Shown: piece after piece, positions 21,404-28,406 of the stretch
Position numbering within the stretch: position 1 is the first letter of the stretch
How the letters are laid out: every line of letters begins with the position of its first letter
Virus record (IMG/VR): IMGVR_UViG_3300025889_000121
Span: 1-61,938 of that record
Strand: one strand, 5' to 3'
DNA length: 61,938 nucleotides
Source of the DNA: a virus
Translations under genes and position numbers: made by a program
The notes under the pieces: model-generated
Told to the model about the DNA's origin: nothing
Seen by the model: only the letters and a program-made list of their open reading frames with translations
The model's database searches: none

Positions 21404-21938
21404 AAGGTATTCAGAATTTAGTGAATATGAAAAAAGGCTCTCAAGAGCTAGAAGTAAAAAATATTATTATAAGCATAAAGAAAAAATAAATGCTAAACAC
21501 AGAGCAACTCCTGTGTCAGACAAACAAAAACTGGCTAAACAAAAATGGGAGAAAACTGAAAAAGGCAGACTTTATAGAGCTTATGTAAGAATTAAACGAA
21601 AGACACTTTTAAATAATTTAACTGAGTTGGATGAGTTTTGTTTAAAAGAAGCATATCGTTTGTGTAAACTGCGAGAAAAACAAACGAAAATAAAATGGGA
21701 AATAGACCATATAGTTCCTGTTTCAAAAGGTGGTACTAATAAGTATCACAATATACAAGTTGTTCCTGCAGTTTGGAACAGACGCAAATATAACTTAAAC
21801 ACTAGTCTTTGGATTAGTGCAAATCAAGGAGATATGAGATGGCAGAAATCATTAACGAGATTCCTGACGAGCTTAAGGATGAAGACGAAAGTCAAGAAAT
21901 TGAGCTTAAGGATGAAGGAAAAGAGCCTGAAGAAGTAG
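21390..21938 (+). CDS. HNH endonuclease (probable homing endonuclease)
   Basis: IKWEIDHIVPVSKGGTNKYHNIQVV...NRRK is a complete HNH core (DH, N, N-x-x-K), preceded by a basic YYYKHKEKINAKHR region. A GTG at 21384 is an alternative start; I use ATG 21390. The last 33 codons (from 21839) overlap the scaffold gene in another frame, giving a lysine-rich tail unlikely to be functional. It is wedged between GroES and scaffold, so it looks like a free-standing invader of the head cluster. Confidence 0.8.
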   Translation: MKERKRYSEFSEYEKRLSRARSKKYYYKHKEKINAKHRATPVSDKQKLAKQKWEKTEKGRLYRAYVRIKRKTLLNNLTELDEFCLKEAYRLCKLREKQTKIKWEIDHIVPVSKGGTNKYHNIQVVPAVWNRRKYNLNTSLWISANQGDMRWQKSLTRFLTSLRMKTKVKKLSLRMKEKSLKK

Positions 21939-22882
21939 AAGTCGAGGCTAAAGAAAAATCTAAAAAAGAAGTTAAGCCTAAACAAGAAGAACTAGATTTT
22001 GATATTGAGATAGAGGACGATACACCTCCTCAAGACAGAAATAGAGAACCTCTTCCTGAAAATATAAAAGAAGAGCTAGAAGCTGACGATTTAGAAGACT
22101 ATTCTGAAAGAGTTAAAAACAGAATGGCTCAACTAAAAAAAGCTTGGCACGATGAAAGACGTGCTAAAGAAGCTGAAACTCGTGAAAGAGAAGAAGCTTT
22201 TAAAATGGCTCAACGTTATATGGAAGAAAATAAAAAGCTTAAAAAGACTCTTTCAACTGGAGAAGAAGATTATCTTAAAACTCTTAGAGAAAAGTATGAG
22301 TCTGATTTAGCTGTTGCTAAAAAAGAATATAGAGAAGCTTATGATTCTGGCGATGCTGACAGAATGATGGAAGCTCAAGATAAATTATCTGAGGCACAAT
22401 TTAAGTTACACAACGCTAACGGAATGAAACCTCAATATTCCTCTTTACAAGAGGAAGAAAATAGTGTACAAATACAAGAAAATACTAATCAGCAAAATTC
22501 GTTTAAACCGGATCAAAAAGCATTAAGCTGGCAACAGAAAAATGTGTGGTTTGGTAAAGATGAAGAAATGACTAGCTTAGCGCTAGGGCTGCATGAAAAG
22601 CTTGTTAGATCAGGAGTTAATCCTGCTTCTGACGAATACTATCGTCGTATAGATGAAACGATGCATAAACGCTTCCCAGAATATTTCGGGGATGATACTG
22701 AATCGATTGGGGAAGAAAAACCTCAACGCAAACCCTCAACTGTTGTTGCTCCAGCAACGCGGTCAACTGGTCCTAAAAAAATCAGGTTGACTAAGACACA
22801 GTTAGCTTTAGCAAAGAAATTCAAGCTAACTCCAGAGCAATATGCACGCGAATTAATTAAAACGGAGAACGCAAATGGTTAA
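21839..22882 (+). CDS. Scaffolding protein
   Basis: The 347-residue, strongly acidic N-terminus (ELKDEDESQEIELKDEGKEPEE) is followed by a long coiled region (KKAWHDERRAKEAETREREEAFK; MAQRYMEENKKLKKTL) and a basic C-terminal helix (KKIRLTKTQLALAKKFKLTPEQY) that would bind the capsid. It is the usual scaffold position, two genes before decoration and capsid. ATG 21839 has GGAG upstream. Confidence 0.85.
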   Translation: MAEIINEIPDELKDEDESQEIELKDEGKEPEEVEVEAKEKSKKEVKPKQEELDFDIEIEDDTPPQDRNREPLPENIKEELEADDLEDYSERVKNRMAQLKKAWHDERRAKEAETREREEAFKMAQRYMEENKKLKKTLSTGEEDYLKTLREKYESDLAVAKKEYREAYDSGDADRMMEAQDKLSEAQFKLHNANGMKPQYSSLQEEENSVQIQENTNQQNSFKPDQKALSWQQKNVWFGKDEEMTSLALGLHEKLVRSGVNPASDEYYRRIDETMHKRFPEYFGDDTESIGEEKPQRKPSTVVAPATRSTGPKKIRLTKTQLALAKKFKLTPEQYARELIKTENANG

Positions 22883-23321
22883 AAGACAAGATAGAGAACT
22901 AGAAGTACGTGAAGAAACTGAAGTTCGTAATAAACAATGGGCTCCCCCATCATTGCTACCTGAAGTTAAAAAACAACCAGGCTGGGCATATAGATGGATT
23001 AGGATCTCACTTGCTAACGATGCTGATAACCTAAATGTGTCTACCCGTATGCGTGAAGGCTGGGAACCTGTGAAACATTCAGATCACCCAGAAGTAAATA
23101 TACCGGCAAATCCTGATTCAAGATTTAAAGATGCAATTGAAATCGGTGGTTTGCTACTTTGTAAAATGCCTCAAGAAATGGTAGATCAGAGAAATGCTTA
23201 TTATCAACAAAAAGCTAAGGATCAAGAAACAGCTGTTGATAATAACTTAATGAGACAGAATGATCCTAGAATGCCTTTGTTCTCTGATAAAAAATCTACT
23301 ACTTCTTTTGGAAAAGGTTAA
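22875..23321 (+). CDS. Head-region structural or assembly protein (148 aa)
   Basis: The protein has WAPPSLLPEVKKQPGWAYRWIRISL and TRMREGWEPVKHSDHPE, then a C-terminus rich in Gln and Lys. I recall this type in many related phages between scaffold and capsid, without a known role. It overlaps the scaffold end by eight bases. It may be a minor head protein. Confidence 0.65.
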   Translation: MVKRQDRELEVREETEVRNKQWAPPSLLPEVKKQPGWAYRWIRISLANDADNLNVSTRMREGWEPVKHSDHPEVNIPANPDSRFKDAIEIGGLLLCKMPQEMVDQRNAYYQQKAKDQETAVDNNLMRQNDPRMPLFSDKKSTTSFGKG

Positions 23322-23346
23322 AAATATTCTTTAAGGAGAAAATATT

Positions 23347-23937
23347 ATGGCAGCTTACGGATTAAAACCTGTACAGCGTGTTGATGGTATGCCCTATGCG
23401 GGCGCAACCAGGCTATATAAAATTGACCCTGCTGGTGAAGCAACTAACTTGTTCTATGGACAGGTTGTTAACATCGGCGCGGACGGTTATATTGCTTTAG
23501 CAACAGCCACTGGTGCAGACGCTACTACGAACAACTTAGGTGGTTCAGGCGTTGGTGCTATTGGTGTTTTTGTTGGTTGTGAATATGTCAACGCACAGGG
23601 TCAAGTTATATACGACCAATATTATCCATCAGGCACTGCTAATGGTGGTGACATTGTGGCGTATGTTGTAGATGACCCAAATGCATTATTTCAAGCAGAA
23701 TTAGATGAGACTGCTACGCAAACAATGGTTGGTACTAACACCACTTTTGCTACAGCGCAAACTACTTCTACTGGTTCTACCACTACTGGTGTATCTAACT
23801 CTCAGTTAGACGCAACAGTTGCTACTACAGCTAAAGCATTTAAAATTGTTGCTCTAGCTCCAGATGTATCAACTGCAGCAGTGTTAGTTAAGTTTAACCC
23901 AAGTTTCCATCGCTTCACAAGTGATGCTGGCTTATAA
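23347..23937 (+). CDS. Head decoration-like structural protein (196 aa)
   Basis: The protein is rich in Gly, Thr and Ala with many short strands, and begins AAYGLKPVQRVDGMPYAG. It lies directly before the capsid gene with a strong AAGGAG site. The position and composition match phage head decoration/stabilising proteins. The lack of charged stretches fits a surface beta protein. Confidence 0.72.
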   Translation: MAAYGLKPVQRVDGMPYAGATRLYKIDPAGEATNLFYGQVVNIGADGYIALATATGADATTNNLGGSGVGAIGVFVGCEYVNAQGQVIYDQYYPSGTANGGDIVAYVVDDPNALFQAELDETATQTMVGTNTTFATAQTTSTGSTTTGVSNSQLDATVATTAKAFKIVALAPDVSTAAVLVKFNPSFHRFTSDAGL

Positions 23938-23949
23938 GGAGAATAAATC

Positions 23950-24861
23950 ATGGCAATTTCAAGAGCGCAGTTATTAAAAGAATTGCTCCCTGGCCTTAAT
24001 GCTTTATTCGGAATGGAATACCAGCGTTATGGCGAAGAGCACAAAGAGATCTACGAGTCTGAAACTTCAGAAAGATCCTTTGAAGAAGAAACAAAACTAT
24101 CAGGCTTTGGTAATGCACCTGTTAAAGGAGAAGGTTCTGCCATCTCTTATGACAATGCTCAAGAAGCTTGGACAGCTAGATACAACCACGAAACCATTGC
24201 TTTAGGTTTCTCACTAACAGAAGAAGCTGTTGAAGATAACCTCTACGACACTTTATCTGCTCGTTACACTAAAGCATTAGCACGTTCAATGGCTAACACT
24301 AAACAAGTGAAAGCTGCTAACGTTCTTAACAACGGTTTTAGTGGTAGTTATGTAGGTGGTGATGGCAAAGCTTTATTTGCTACAGATCACCCTCTAGTAA
24401 ATGGTGGTACTAACAGTAATACACAGGCAGTTGCTGCCGACTTAAACGAAACTTCATTAGAAAATGCTGTGATTCAAATCGCAGGATGGACAGATGAAAG
24501 AGGTTTATTAATTGCTGCTAAACCACGTAAATTAGTAATCCCACCAAACTTGCAATTCGTTGCAACTCGTTTATTAGATACTGAACAACGTGTCGGTACT
24601 GCTGATAACGACATCAACGCGATCAAGTCAAATGGTGCGATTCCAGAAGGCTATGCTATCAATCATTTCTTGACTGATACAGATGGATACTTCTTAACAA
24701 CCGATGTACCTAATGGTATGAAACATTTTGTTCGTACTCCATTAACTACATCAATGGACGGCGACTTCGACACAGGTAACGTACGTTACAAAGCTCGTGA
24801 GCGTTATTCATTTGGTTGGTCAGATCCCCTCGGCATGTGGGGCTCTCAAGGTGCTGCTTAA
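23950..24861 (+). CDS. Major capsid protein (Mu gpT-like)
   Basis: The 303-residue protein resembles the Mu-like gpT capsid group: QLLKELLPGLNALFGMEY at the start, the ARYNHETIALGFSLTEEAVEDN region, KPRKLVIPPNLQFVATRLL and the end WSDPLGMWGSQGAA. It should take the HK97 fold. It is followed by a strong terminator (24883-24913), so the head operon ends here and the gene is likely the most abundant product. Confidence 0.9.
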   Translation: MAISRAQLLKELLPGLNALFGMEYQRYGEEHKEIYESETSERSFEEETKLSGFGNAPVKGEGSAISYDNAQEAWTARYNHETIALGFSLTEEAVEDNLYDTLSARYTKALARSMANTKQVKAANVLNNGFSGSYVGGDGKALFATDHPLVNGGTNSNTQAVAADLNETSLENAVIQIAGWTDERGLLIAAKPRKLVIPPNLQFVATRLLDTEQRVGTADNDINAIKSNGAIPEGYAINHFLTDTDGYFLTTDVPNGMKHFVRTPLTTSMDGDFDTGNVRYKARERYSFGWSDPLGMWGSQGAA

Positions 24862-24882
24862 TTTGTAAGCGCACTCCTCCTG

Positions 24883-24913
24883 AAAAACCCAGCTCCCTCT
24901 CGGCTGGGTTTTT
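24883..24913 (+). terminator. Rho-independent terminator after the capsid gene
   Basis: An 11-bp stem AAAAACCCAGC / GCTGGGTTTTT with a nine-base loop, ending in the T run. Confidence 0.93.
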
Positions 24914-24980
24914 CTTTACCTAAAACTCATACATTTCATTAGATACTTTAATACTATCCTTTGTTACTATACGTCTAACT

Positions 24981-24996
24981 GTATTACATGTAATAC
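24981..24996. promoter_or_regulatory. Perfect 16-bp palindrome before pqqA
   Basis: GTATTACATGTAATAC lies 14 bases before the AGGAG of the pqqA-like gene. It could be an operator or a leader hairpin. No convincing consensus promoter was found in 24914-25010. Confidence 0.5.
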
Positions 24997-25022
24997 AGAA
25001 TCTAAACTTAAGGAGAAACATT

Positions 25023-25094
25023 ATGTGGACTAAACCAGCAGCTACAGAAATGAGATTTGGCTTTGAAGTAACTATGTACGTATGCAACAAGTAA
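25023..25094 (+). CDS. pqqA: PqqA, pyrroloquinoline quinone precursor peptide (23 aa)
   Basis: The 23-residue product begins MWTKPA and carries [10 protein letters not shown], the hallmark of PqqA (W-x-K-P-A ... R-x-G-[FL]-E-V-T-[ML]-Y). E15 and Y19, in E-x-x-x-Y spacing, are the residues that the radical SAM enzyme PqqE, with the carrier PqqD, links to build PQQ. The length equals the bacterial peptide. AGGAG at 25011-25015 gives optimal spacing. No pqqB, C, D or E is in the window, so the phage would feed a host pathway. The gene sits between two terminators, apart from the structural operons. Confidence 0.92.
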   Translation: MWTKPAATEMRFGFEVTMYVCNK

Positions 25095-25127
25095 GTATAT
25101 AATTTAAAAACTTATTATCTATTCGGT

Positions 25128-25155
25128 ACGGTGGCTAGGAAACAGCCTGAACCGT
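25128..25155 (+). other. Hairpin downstream of pqqA
   Basis: ACGGT-GGCT, a seven-base loop, AGCC, a three-base bulge, ACCGT: a nine-pair stem with one bulge in the untranslated 3' part of the pqqA transcript. It may protect the short mRNA. The function is unknown. Confidence 0.45.
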
Positions 25156-25188
25156 TTAAAAGGGGTAATATTTTAAAAGCACCACATT

Positions 25189-25211
25189 AAGAGGCCTAGC
25201 GCCTCTTTTTT
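25189..25211 (+). terminator. Rho-independent terminator of the pqqA cassette
   Basis: AAGAGGC, loop CTAGC, GCCTCTT followed by more T. It closes a transcription unit of about 200 bases that contains only the pqqA-like gene. Confidence 0.9.
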
Positions 25212-25230
25212 GTTGTATAATTACATGAAA

Positions 25231-25306
25231 TAGCGTATGATTTTATTTATCTGGGAACATCCAGCTTATCAGACTGCCCCAGCAGACGCATACACGACGG
25301 ATAAGC
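25231..25306 (+). ncRNA. Structured leader RNA candidate with possible pseudoknot
   Basis: Within 76 bases there are two short hairpins, CTGG/CCAG (25251-25264) and CTGC/GCAG with a CCCA loop (25274-25285). There is also a 7-bp pair GCTTATC / GATAAGC (25264-25270 with 25300-25306) and a crossing 5-bp pair GTATG / CATAC (25235-25239 with 25289-25293). It lies 24 bases before the 25331 start and downstream of a Mu gpT-like capsid gene. I recall a published RNA motif named Mu-gpT-DE for that setting, but could not compare sequences. Confidence 0.45.
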
Positions 25307-25330
25307 TTAACTTTGTATGGAGAAATCAAA

Positions 25331-25807
25331 ATGTCAAGTACAACCTTTTCAGGTCCAGTCACATCCACAGCTGGCTTTAATGGACCAGTCGTAGTAGATA
25401 ATACAACTCTTAACACAGGTGCTGCAGTTACAACAACACTTACTCGTGCTCAATCAGGTACTCTTTTTACTGTTGATGGTACAGGTGATATTGTTGTTAA
25501 TATGCCAGCTCTAAGCACAGATAACCCAGGTACAACCTATGAATTCTTTGTTACTACAGCAGTAGGTGCTGGTACAACAGTAACATTTGTATTACCAGGT
25601 TCAGCAGTATCTAATTTCTACGGTGCTTTATCTCTTATGGGTGGCACAGCTGCTAACCCAGCAAGTGACGTTGCAGGCGATACATTAACTTTAGTAAACT
25701 CAACAGCAGTTAATGCAAGAGTTAAACTAACATGTATCACTGATGATGGTGCTAACTCTACATGGAAAGCTGAAACACTTTCTACACCACTCGCAACTAT
25801 TGCTTAA
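25331..25807 (+). CDS. Structural beta-protein (158 aa)
   Basis: I use ATG 25331 (SSTTFSGPVTSTAGFNGPVVV) with GGAGA upstream; the frame extends six codons further 5'. The protein is rich in Thr, Val, Gly and Ala with repeating strands, typical of phage head or fibre-associated proteins. No charged catalytic motif. It is the first gene after the structured leader. Confidence 0.75.
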   Translation: MSSTTFSGPVTSTAGFNGPVVVDNTTLNTGAAVTTTLTRAQSGTLFTVDGTGDIVVNMPALSTDNPGTTYEFFVTTAVGAGTTVTFVLPGSAVSNFYGALSLMGGTAANPASDVAGDTLTLVNSTAVNARVKLTCITDDGANSTWKAETLSTPLATIA

Positions 25808-25820
25808 TTAGGAGGCTAAC

Positions 25821-26105
25821 ATGGCACAACAAACCGATGTAAAAGCCGCCACGCAAACTGGGGCAACAGGTACTCCTGTAGGACATCGTGCCAGAGTGAA
25901 GAGTATTCATTATCGTTCAACTGGTACCGCAGGTACTATCGTTCTAAAAGACGGTGGTTCTGGCGGCGCAACTAAGTTAACAGTGAATACTCCAGCCGTG
26001 GTAAGTAGTAACGATGTATTTATTCCAGGTGAGGGAATATTGTTTGAAACTGATGTCTATTGCGCATTAACCAATGCAGACGCAGTGACAATATTCTACG
26101 GTTAA
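25821..26105 (+). CDS. Structural beta-protein (94 aa)
   Basis: The protein (GTPVGHRARVKSIHYRSTGTAGTIVLKDGG) has many short strands and Gly turns, as in small virion decoration proteins. An AGGAGG-type ribosome site precedes it. No enzyme motif. Confidence 0.7.
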   Translation: MAQQTDVKAATQTGATGTPVGHRARVKSIHYRSTGTAGTIVLKDGGSGGATKLTVNTPAVVSSNDVFIPGEGILFETDVYCALTNADAVTIFYG

Positions 26106-26107
26106 TC

Positions 26108-26212
26108 ATGGAAGAAGAACCTGACAAGTCTTTGGAAAAAGAAAGTGAAAAATGCGAAGAAAAGCGTGAAGAACTAAAAAGACTGTGGGAAGCTCTAGGA
26201 GATTGCGTATAA
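26108..26212 (+). CDS. Small acidic helical peptide (34 aa)
   Basis: ATG 26108 begins three bases after the previous stop, and the frame ends directly at the next ATG. The product is almost all Glu, Lys and Leu with two cysteines, a likely single helix. No family recognised. Confidence 0.5.
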   Translation: MEEEPDKSLEKESEKCEEKREELKRLWEALGDCV

Positions 26213-26509
26213 ATGGCAACGACTAAGAAAAAGGGAATGGGGATTAAAACTTCTGTAAAGTCGGGTAACTTTCGCCCGACTAAGCAGGGTGCAGGTATGA
26301 CGAAGAAAGGTGTCGCAGCCTATCGTCGTGCTAATCCTGGTTCTAAATTACAAACCGCTGTTACAGGAAATCCAAAAAAAGGTTCTAAAGATGCTAAACG
26401 ACGTAAGTCGTTCTGTGCTCGTTCTGCAGGTCAAATGAAAGATTTTCCAAAAGCAGCAAAAGACCCTAATTCAAGATTACGTCAAGCGCGTAGAAGGTGG
26501 AAATGTTAA
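26213..26509 (+). CDS. DUF6321-like basic protein (98 aa)
   Basis: GAGMTKKGVAAYRRANPGSKLQTAVT, AKRRKSFCARSAGQMKDF and the C-terminal SRLRQARRRWKC match a conserved phage family that I recall as DUF6321. It is highly basic and could bind DNA inside the head. AGGAG upstream fits the start. Confidence 0.75.
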   Translation: MATTKKKGMGIKTSVKSGNFRPTKQGAGMTKKGVAAYRRANPGSKLQTAVTGNPKKGSKDAKRRKSFCARSAGQMKDFPKAAKDPNSRLRQARRRWKC

Positions 26510-26510
26510 A

Positions 26511-26732
26511 ATGGAAAAAGTGCAAGAAGCTGTAGCAGTTCATTCAGCGGAGATAGATCATATGAAACGTGATATAGATCACATTATGGTAAAAGTTGAT
26601 AAGATGGATACCAAAATAGATAATATTGAAAAAGTGCTGTCTGAGCTTAGTGGAGGTAAGAAAGTCGCTATGTATATGTTCAGCGGATTTGCTGCTGCTA
26701 TAGCATTTATAGCCGGGTACTGGATGAAATAA
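26511..26732 (+). CDS. Coiled-coil membrane protein, XhlA-like (73 aa)
   Basis: An N-terminal heptad region (IDHMKRDIDHIMVKVDKMDTKIDNIEKVLSEL) is followed by one transmembrane helix (MYMFSGFAAAIAFIAGYWM). This resembles haemolysin XhlA-type proteins, which sit in the host membrane and sometimes aid lysis. The lysis cassette proper is elsewhere (42634-43596), so its role is open. Confidence 0.68.
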   Translation: MEKVQEAVAVHSAEIDHMKRDIDHIMVKVDKMDTKIDNIEKVLSELSGGKKVAMYMFSGFAAAIAFIAGYWMK

Positions 26733-26733
26733 T

Positions 26734-26895
26734 ATGTTTAAATTTTTAAAAGAACTCTTTGTATGCAAACCAGAAGTAGCTGTTCAAACTGAAGAAGAAC
26801 CTGTAAAACCTGTGCAAGGCAAAAAGTTTGATGCTAAGAAACACAGAGAATACATTAAAGCTTTAGAAAGAGAACGCGATGCCGGCAAAAAGTAA
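26734..26895 (+). CDS. Small basic protein (53 aa)
   Basis: ATG 26734 begins directly after the previous stop. An N-terminal hydrophobic stretch (FKFLKELFVC) is followed by a charged helix (KKHREYIKALERERD). It overlaps the next gene by 17 bases. No family recognised. Confidence 0.55.
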   Translation: MFKFLKELFVCKPEVAVQTEEEPVKPVQGKKFDAKKHREYIKALERERDAGKK

Positions 26896-27013
26896 AAAGC
26901 AAAAAAAGTTTATGCAAGCCGTGGCTAATAATCCTAAGTTTGCTAAGAAGGTAGGCGTACCACAAAAGGTAGGCAAAGAATTTACTAAAAAGAAAAAGAC
27001 TAGGAGAAAATAA
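26879..27013 (+). CDS. DUF3008-like small basic protein (44 aa)
   Basis: MPAKSKKQKKFMQAVANNPKFAKKVGVPQKVGKEF has the pattern of DUF3008 proteins (S..Q..FM...P..AKK.GVP..V...F), small basic phage proteins of unknown role. It ends directly at the next ATG. Confidence 0.7.
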   Translation: MPAKSKKQKKFMQAVANNPKFAKKVGVPQKVGKEFTKKKKTRRK

Positions 27014-27463
27014 ATGGGTAGTTCAACAAAGCAGCAAAAAGATGATCAAGTTATGGATGCTAAAACAAAAAAAGCAGCTGAAGACGTTAAGAAAAGAGAC
27101 ACAGAAGAAAATAGAAGTTTTAGAGAAAGTATACTTAACGCAATTACGCCGGAATTTTTAAAAACGCAAAAGAAAAAAAATAAAGATTTGGAAGATGCGG
27201 CAAAAGAGTTGCGCTGTGGTGGTCGGGTTCATAAAAAAGCTGAAGGCGGTATGCTAAAAACACCAGACAATCCAGGCTTAAAAAAATTACCTGAAAGTGT
27301 TCGTAATAATATGGGGTATATGAAAAAAGGCGGTAAAGTTAAAAAGGGTTATCATCGTATGCCAGATGGGAAAGTTATGAAAGATTCAGCTCATAAAAAA
27401 CAATCTAAGTGTAAACGTGATGGCATTTGTGTTCGTGGTAAAACAAAAGGAAGGATGGTGTAA
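27014..27463 (+). CDS. Basic protein with C-terminal DGIC-xxG-xTKGR motif (149 aa)
   Basis: The N-terminal helix is charged, the middle has a Cys (LRCGGRV) and repeated KKGG motifs, and the C-terminus ends CKRDGICVRGKTKGRMV. The next protein ends with the same signature. The role is unknown; I recall such tails in related marine phages. Confidence 0.65.
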   Translation: MGSSTKQQKDDQVMDAKTKKAAEDVKKRDTEENRSFRESILNAITPEFLKTQKKKNKDLEDAAKELRCGGRVHKKAEGGMLKTPDNPGLKKLPESVRNNMGYMKKGGKVKKGYHRMPDGKVMKDSAHKKQSKCKRDGICVRGKTKGRMV

Positions 27464-27465
27464 TT

Positions 27466-27825
27466 ATGGCTGATCCAGATAAAAAAGAAAAAAAGTCTTT
27501 ATCAGAAAGAATAAAAGACGCACAAAACGCTAAAGAAACTTTTGCTAGTGGATATGAACGTGGAGTTCGTTCTGGACTTAAAGGCCCTTTTAAAAGAAAA
27601 TTAGATGAGCTTCTAACTGAAGCATTACCTGGATATGTTAAAGAAGGGAAAGGGCATAAAGGGTATGAAAAAGGCGTAGAAGATGCTGCAAAAGCTAGAG
27701 AATATAAAGAAAAAGAAAAGAAAAAATATGGCGGTAAAATTAAAATGAAACGCGGCGGTTCAGTAAAAGCACATCGTGGTGATGGTATCTGTAAAAAAGG
27801 TAGAACAAAAGGACGCTTCATATGA
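27466..27825 (+). CDS. Basic protein with the same C-terminal motif (119 aa)
   Basis: A lysine-rich helical protein ending HRGDGICKKGRTKGRFI, matching the tail of its neighbour. MKRGGSVKAH before that is also shared with the following gene (KKGGSVKDA). It is probably a virion-associated DNA-binding protein. Its stop overlaps the next start. Confidence 0.65.
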   Translation: MADPDKKEKKSLSERIKDAQNAKETFASGYERGVRSGLKGPFKRKLDELLTEALPGYVKEGKGHKGYEKGVEDAAKAREYKEKEKKKYGGKIKMKRGGSVKAHRGDGICKKGRTKGRFI

Positions 27826-27989
27826 TGGCCTGTCGTGGCATGGGTAAAATTAAAAAGCCCGTTGCTCTTAAAAAAGGTGGCTCAGTTAAAGATGCTTGCT
27901 ACAAAAAAGTAAAAGCTCAGTATAAGGTATTTCCTAGCGCTTATGCTTCAGGAGCTATTGCTAAGTGTAGAAAAAACAGAGGAAAATAA
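27822..27989 (+). CDS. Small basic protein (55 aa)
   Basis: ATG 27822 overlaps the previous stop and the TAA overlaps the next ATG (TAATG). CRGMGKIKKPVALKKGGSVKDACYKKV and VFPSAYASGAIAKCRK match a recurring small phage protein type. No function known to me. Confidence 0.65.
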   Translation: MMACRGMGKIKKPVALKKGGSVKDACYKKVKAQYKVFPSAYASGAIAKCRKNRGK

Positions 27990-28267
27990 TGGCAGTTCGC
28001 AAGACAGCTAAAGGCGCTGCACTTAAACGCTGGTTCAAAGAAGAATGGAAAGATGTAAGAACCGGTAAAGCCTGTGGTCGCAGTAAAGGAGAGTCTCGAG
28101 GTACTCCCTATTGTAGACCTAGCAAACGTGTGTCTAATAAGACTCCTAAAACATCAGGAGAGATGACCACCGCAGAGAAACGTTCGCGAATAGCGCAAAA
28201 GAAAAGCTTGGGGCAACCTGCAGGTAAACCCCGTAGAGTTGCGTCTCTTAAACGAAAAAAGAAATAG
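27989..28267 (+). CDS. DUF5872-like basic protein (92 aa)
   Basis: KRWFKEEWKDVRTGKACGR followed by GTPYCRPSKRVS is the typical DUF5872 signature, found in many viruses of algae and bacteria. The function is unknown; its strong positive charge suggests nucleic-acid contact. Start at TAATG overlap. Confidence 0.78.
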   Translation: MAVRKTAKGAALKRWFKEEWKDVRTGKACGRSKGESRGTPYCRPSKRVSNKTPKTSGEMTTAEKRSRIAQKKSLGQPAGKPRRVASLKRKKK

Positions 28268-28276
28268 GAGATTATT

Positions 28277-28393
28277 ATGGAATGGAATTGGGAACACTGG
28301 GCAGCGTTAGTTGTCTGGACATGGGTTTGGGAAAAATGGGTTTCTCATCACTGGCATGACGTATGGGGATGGATGACAAGCTGGTGGCACTAA
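28277..28393 (+). CDS. Tryptophan-rich peptide (38 aa)
   Basis: ATG 28277 follows AGGAG at seven bases. The product has 12 tryptophans and four histidines in 38 residues (WNWEHW, VVWTWVWEKW, VWGWM, WWH). Trp recurs about every 2-5 residues, which could put it along one face of a helix at a membrane surface. No family recognised. It could be a membrane-active peptide, or its translation could act as a tryptophan-sensing leader for the next genes. Confidence 0.6.
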   Translation: MEWNWEHWAALVVWTWVWEKWVSHHWHDVWGWMTSWWH

Positions 28394-28406
28394 TTAAATA
28401 GTTTCA

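Noticed and set aside
25128-25155. tRNA or tmRNA-like element after pqqA
   Set aside because: The hairpin lacks the other arms and a CCA or TPsiC-like pattern.
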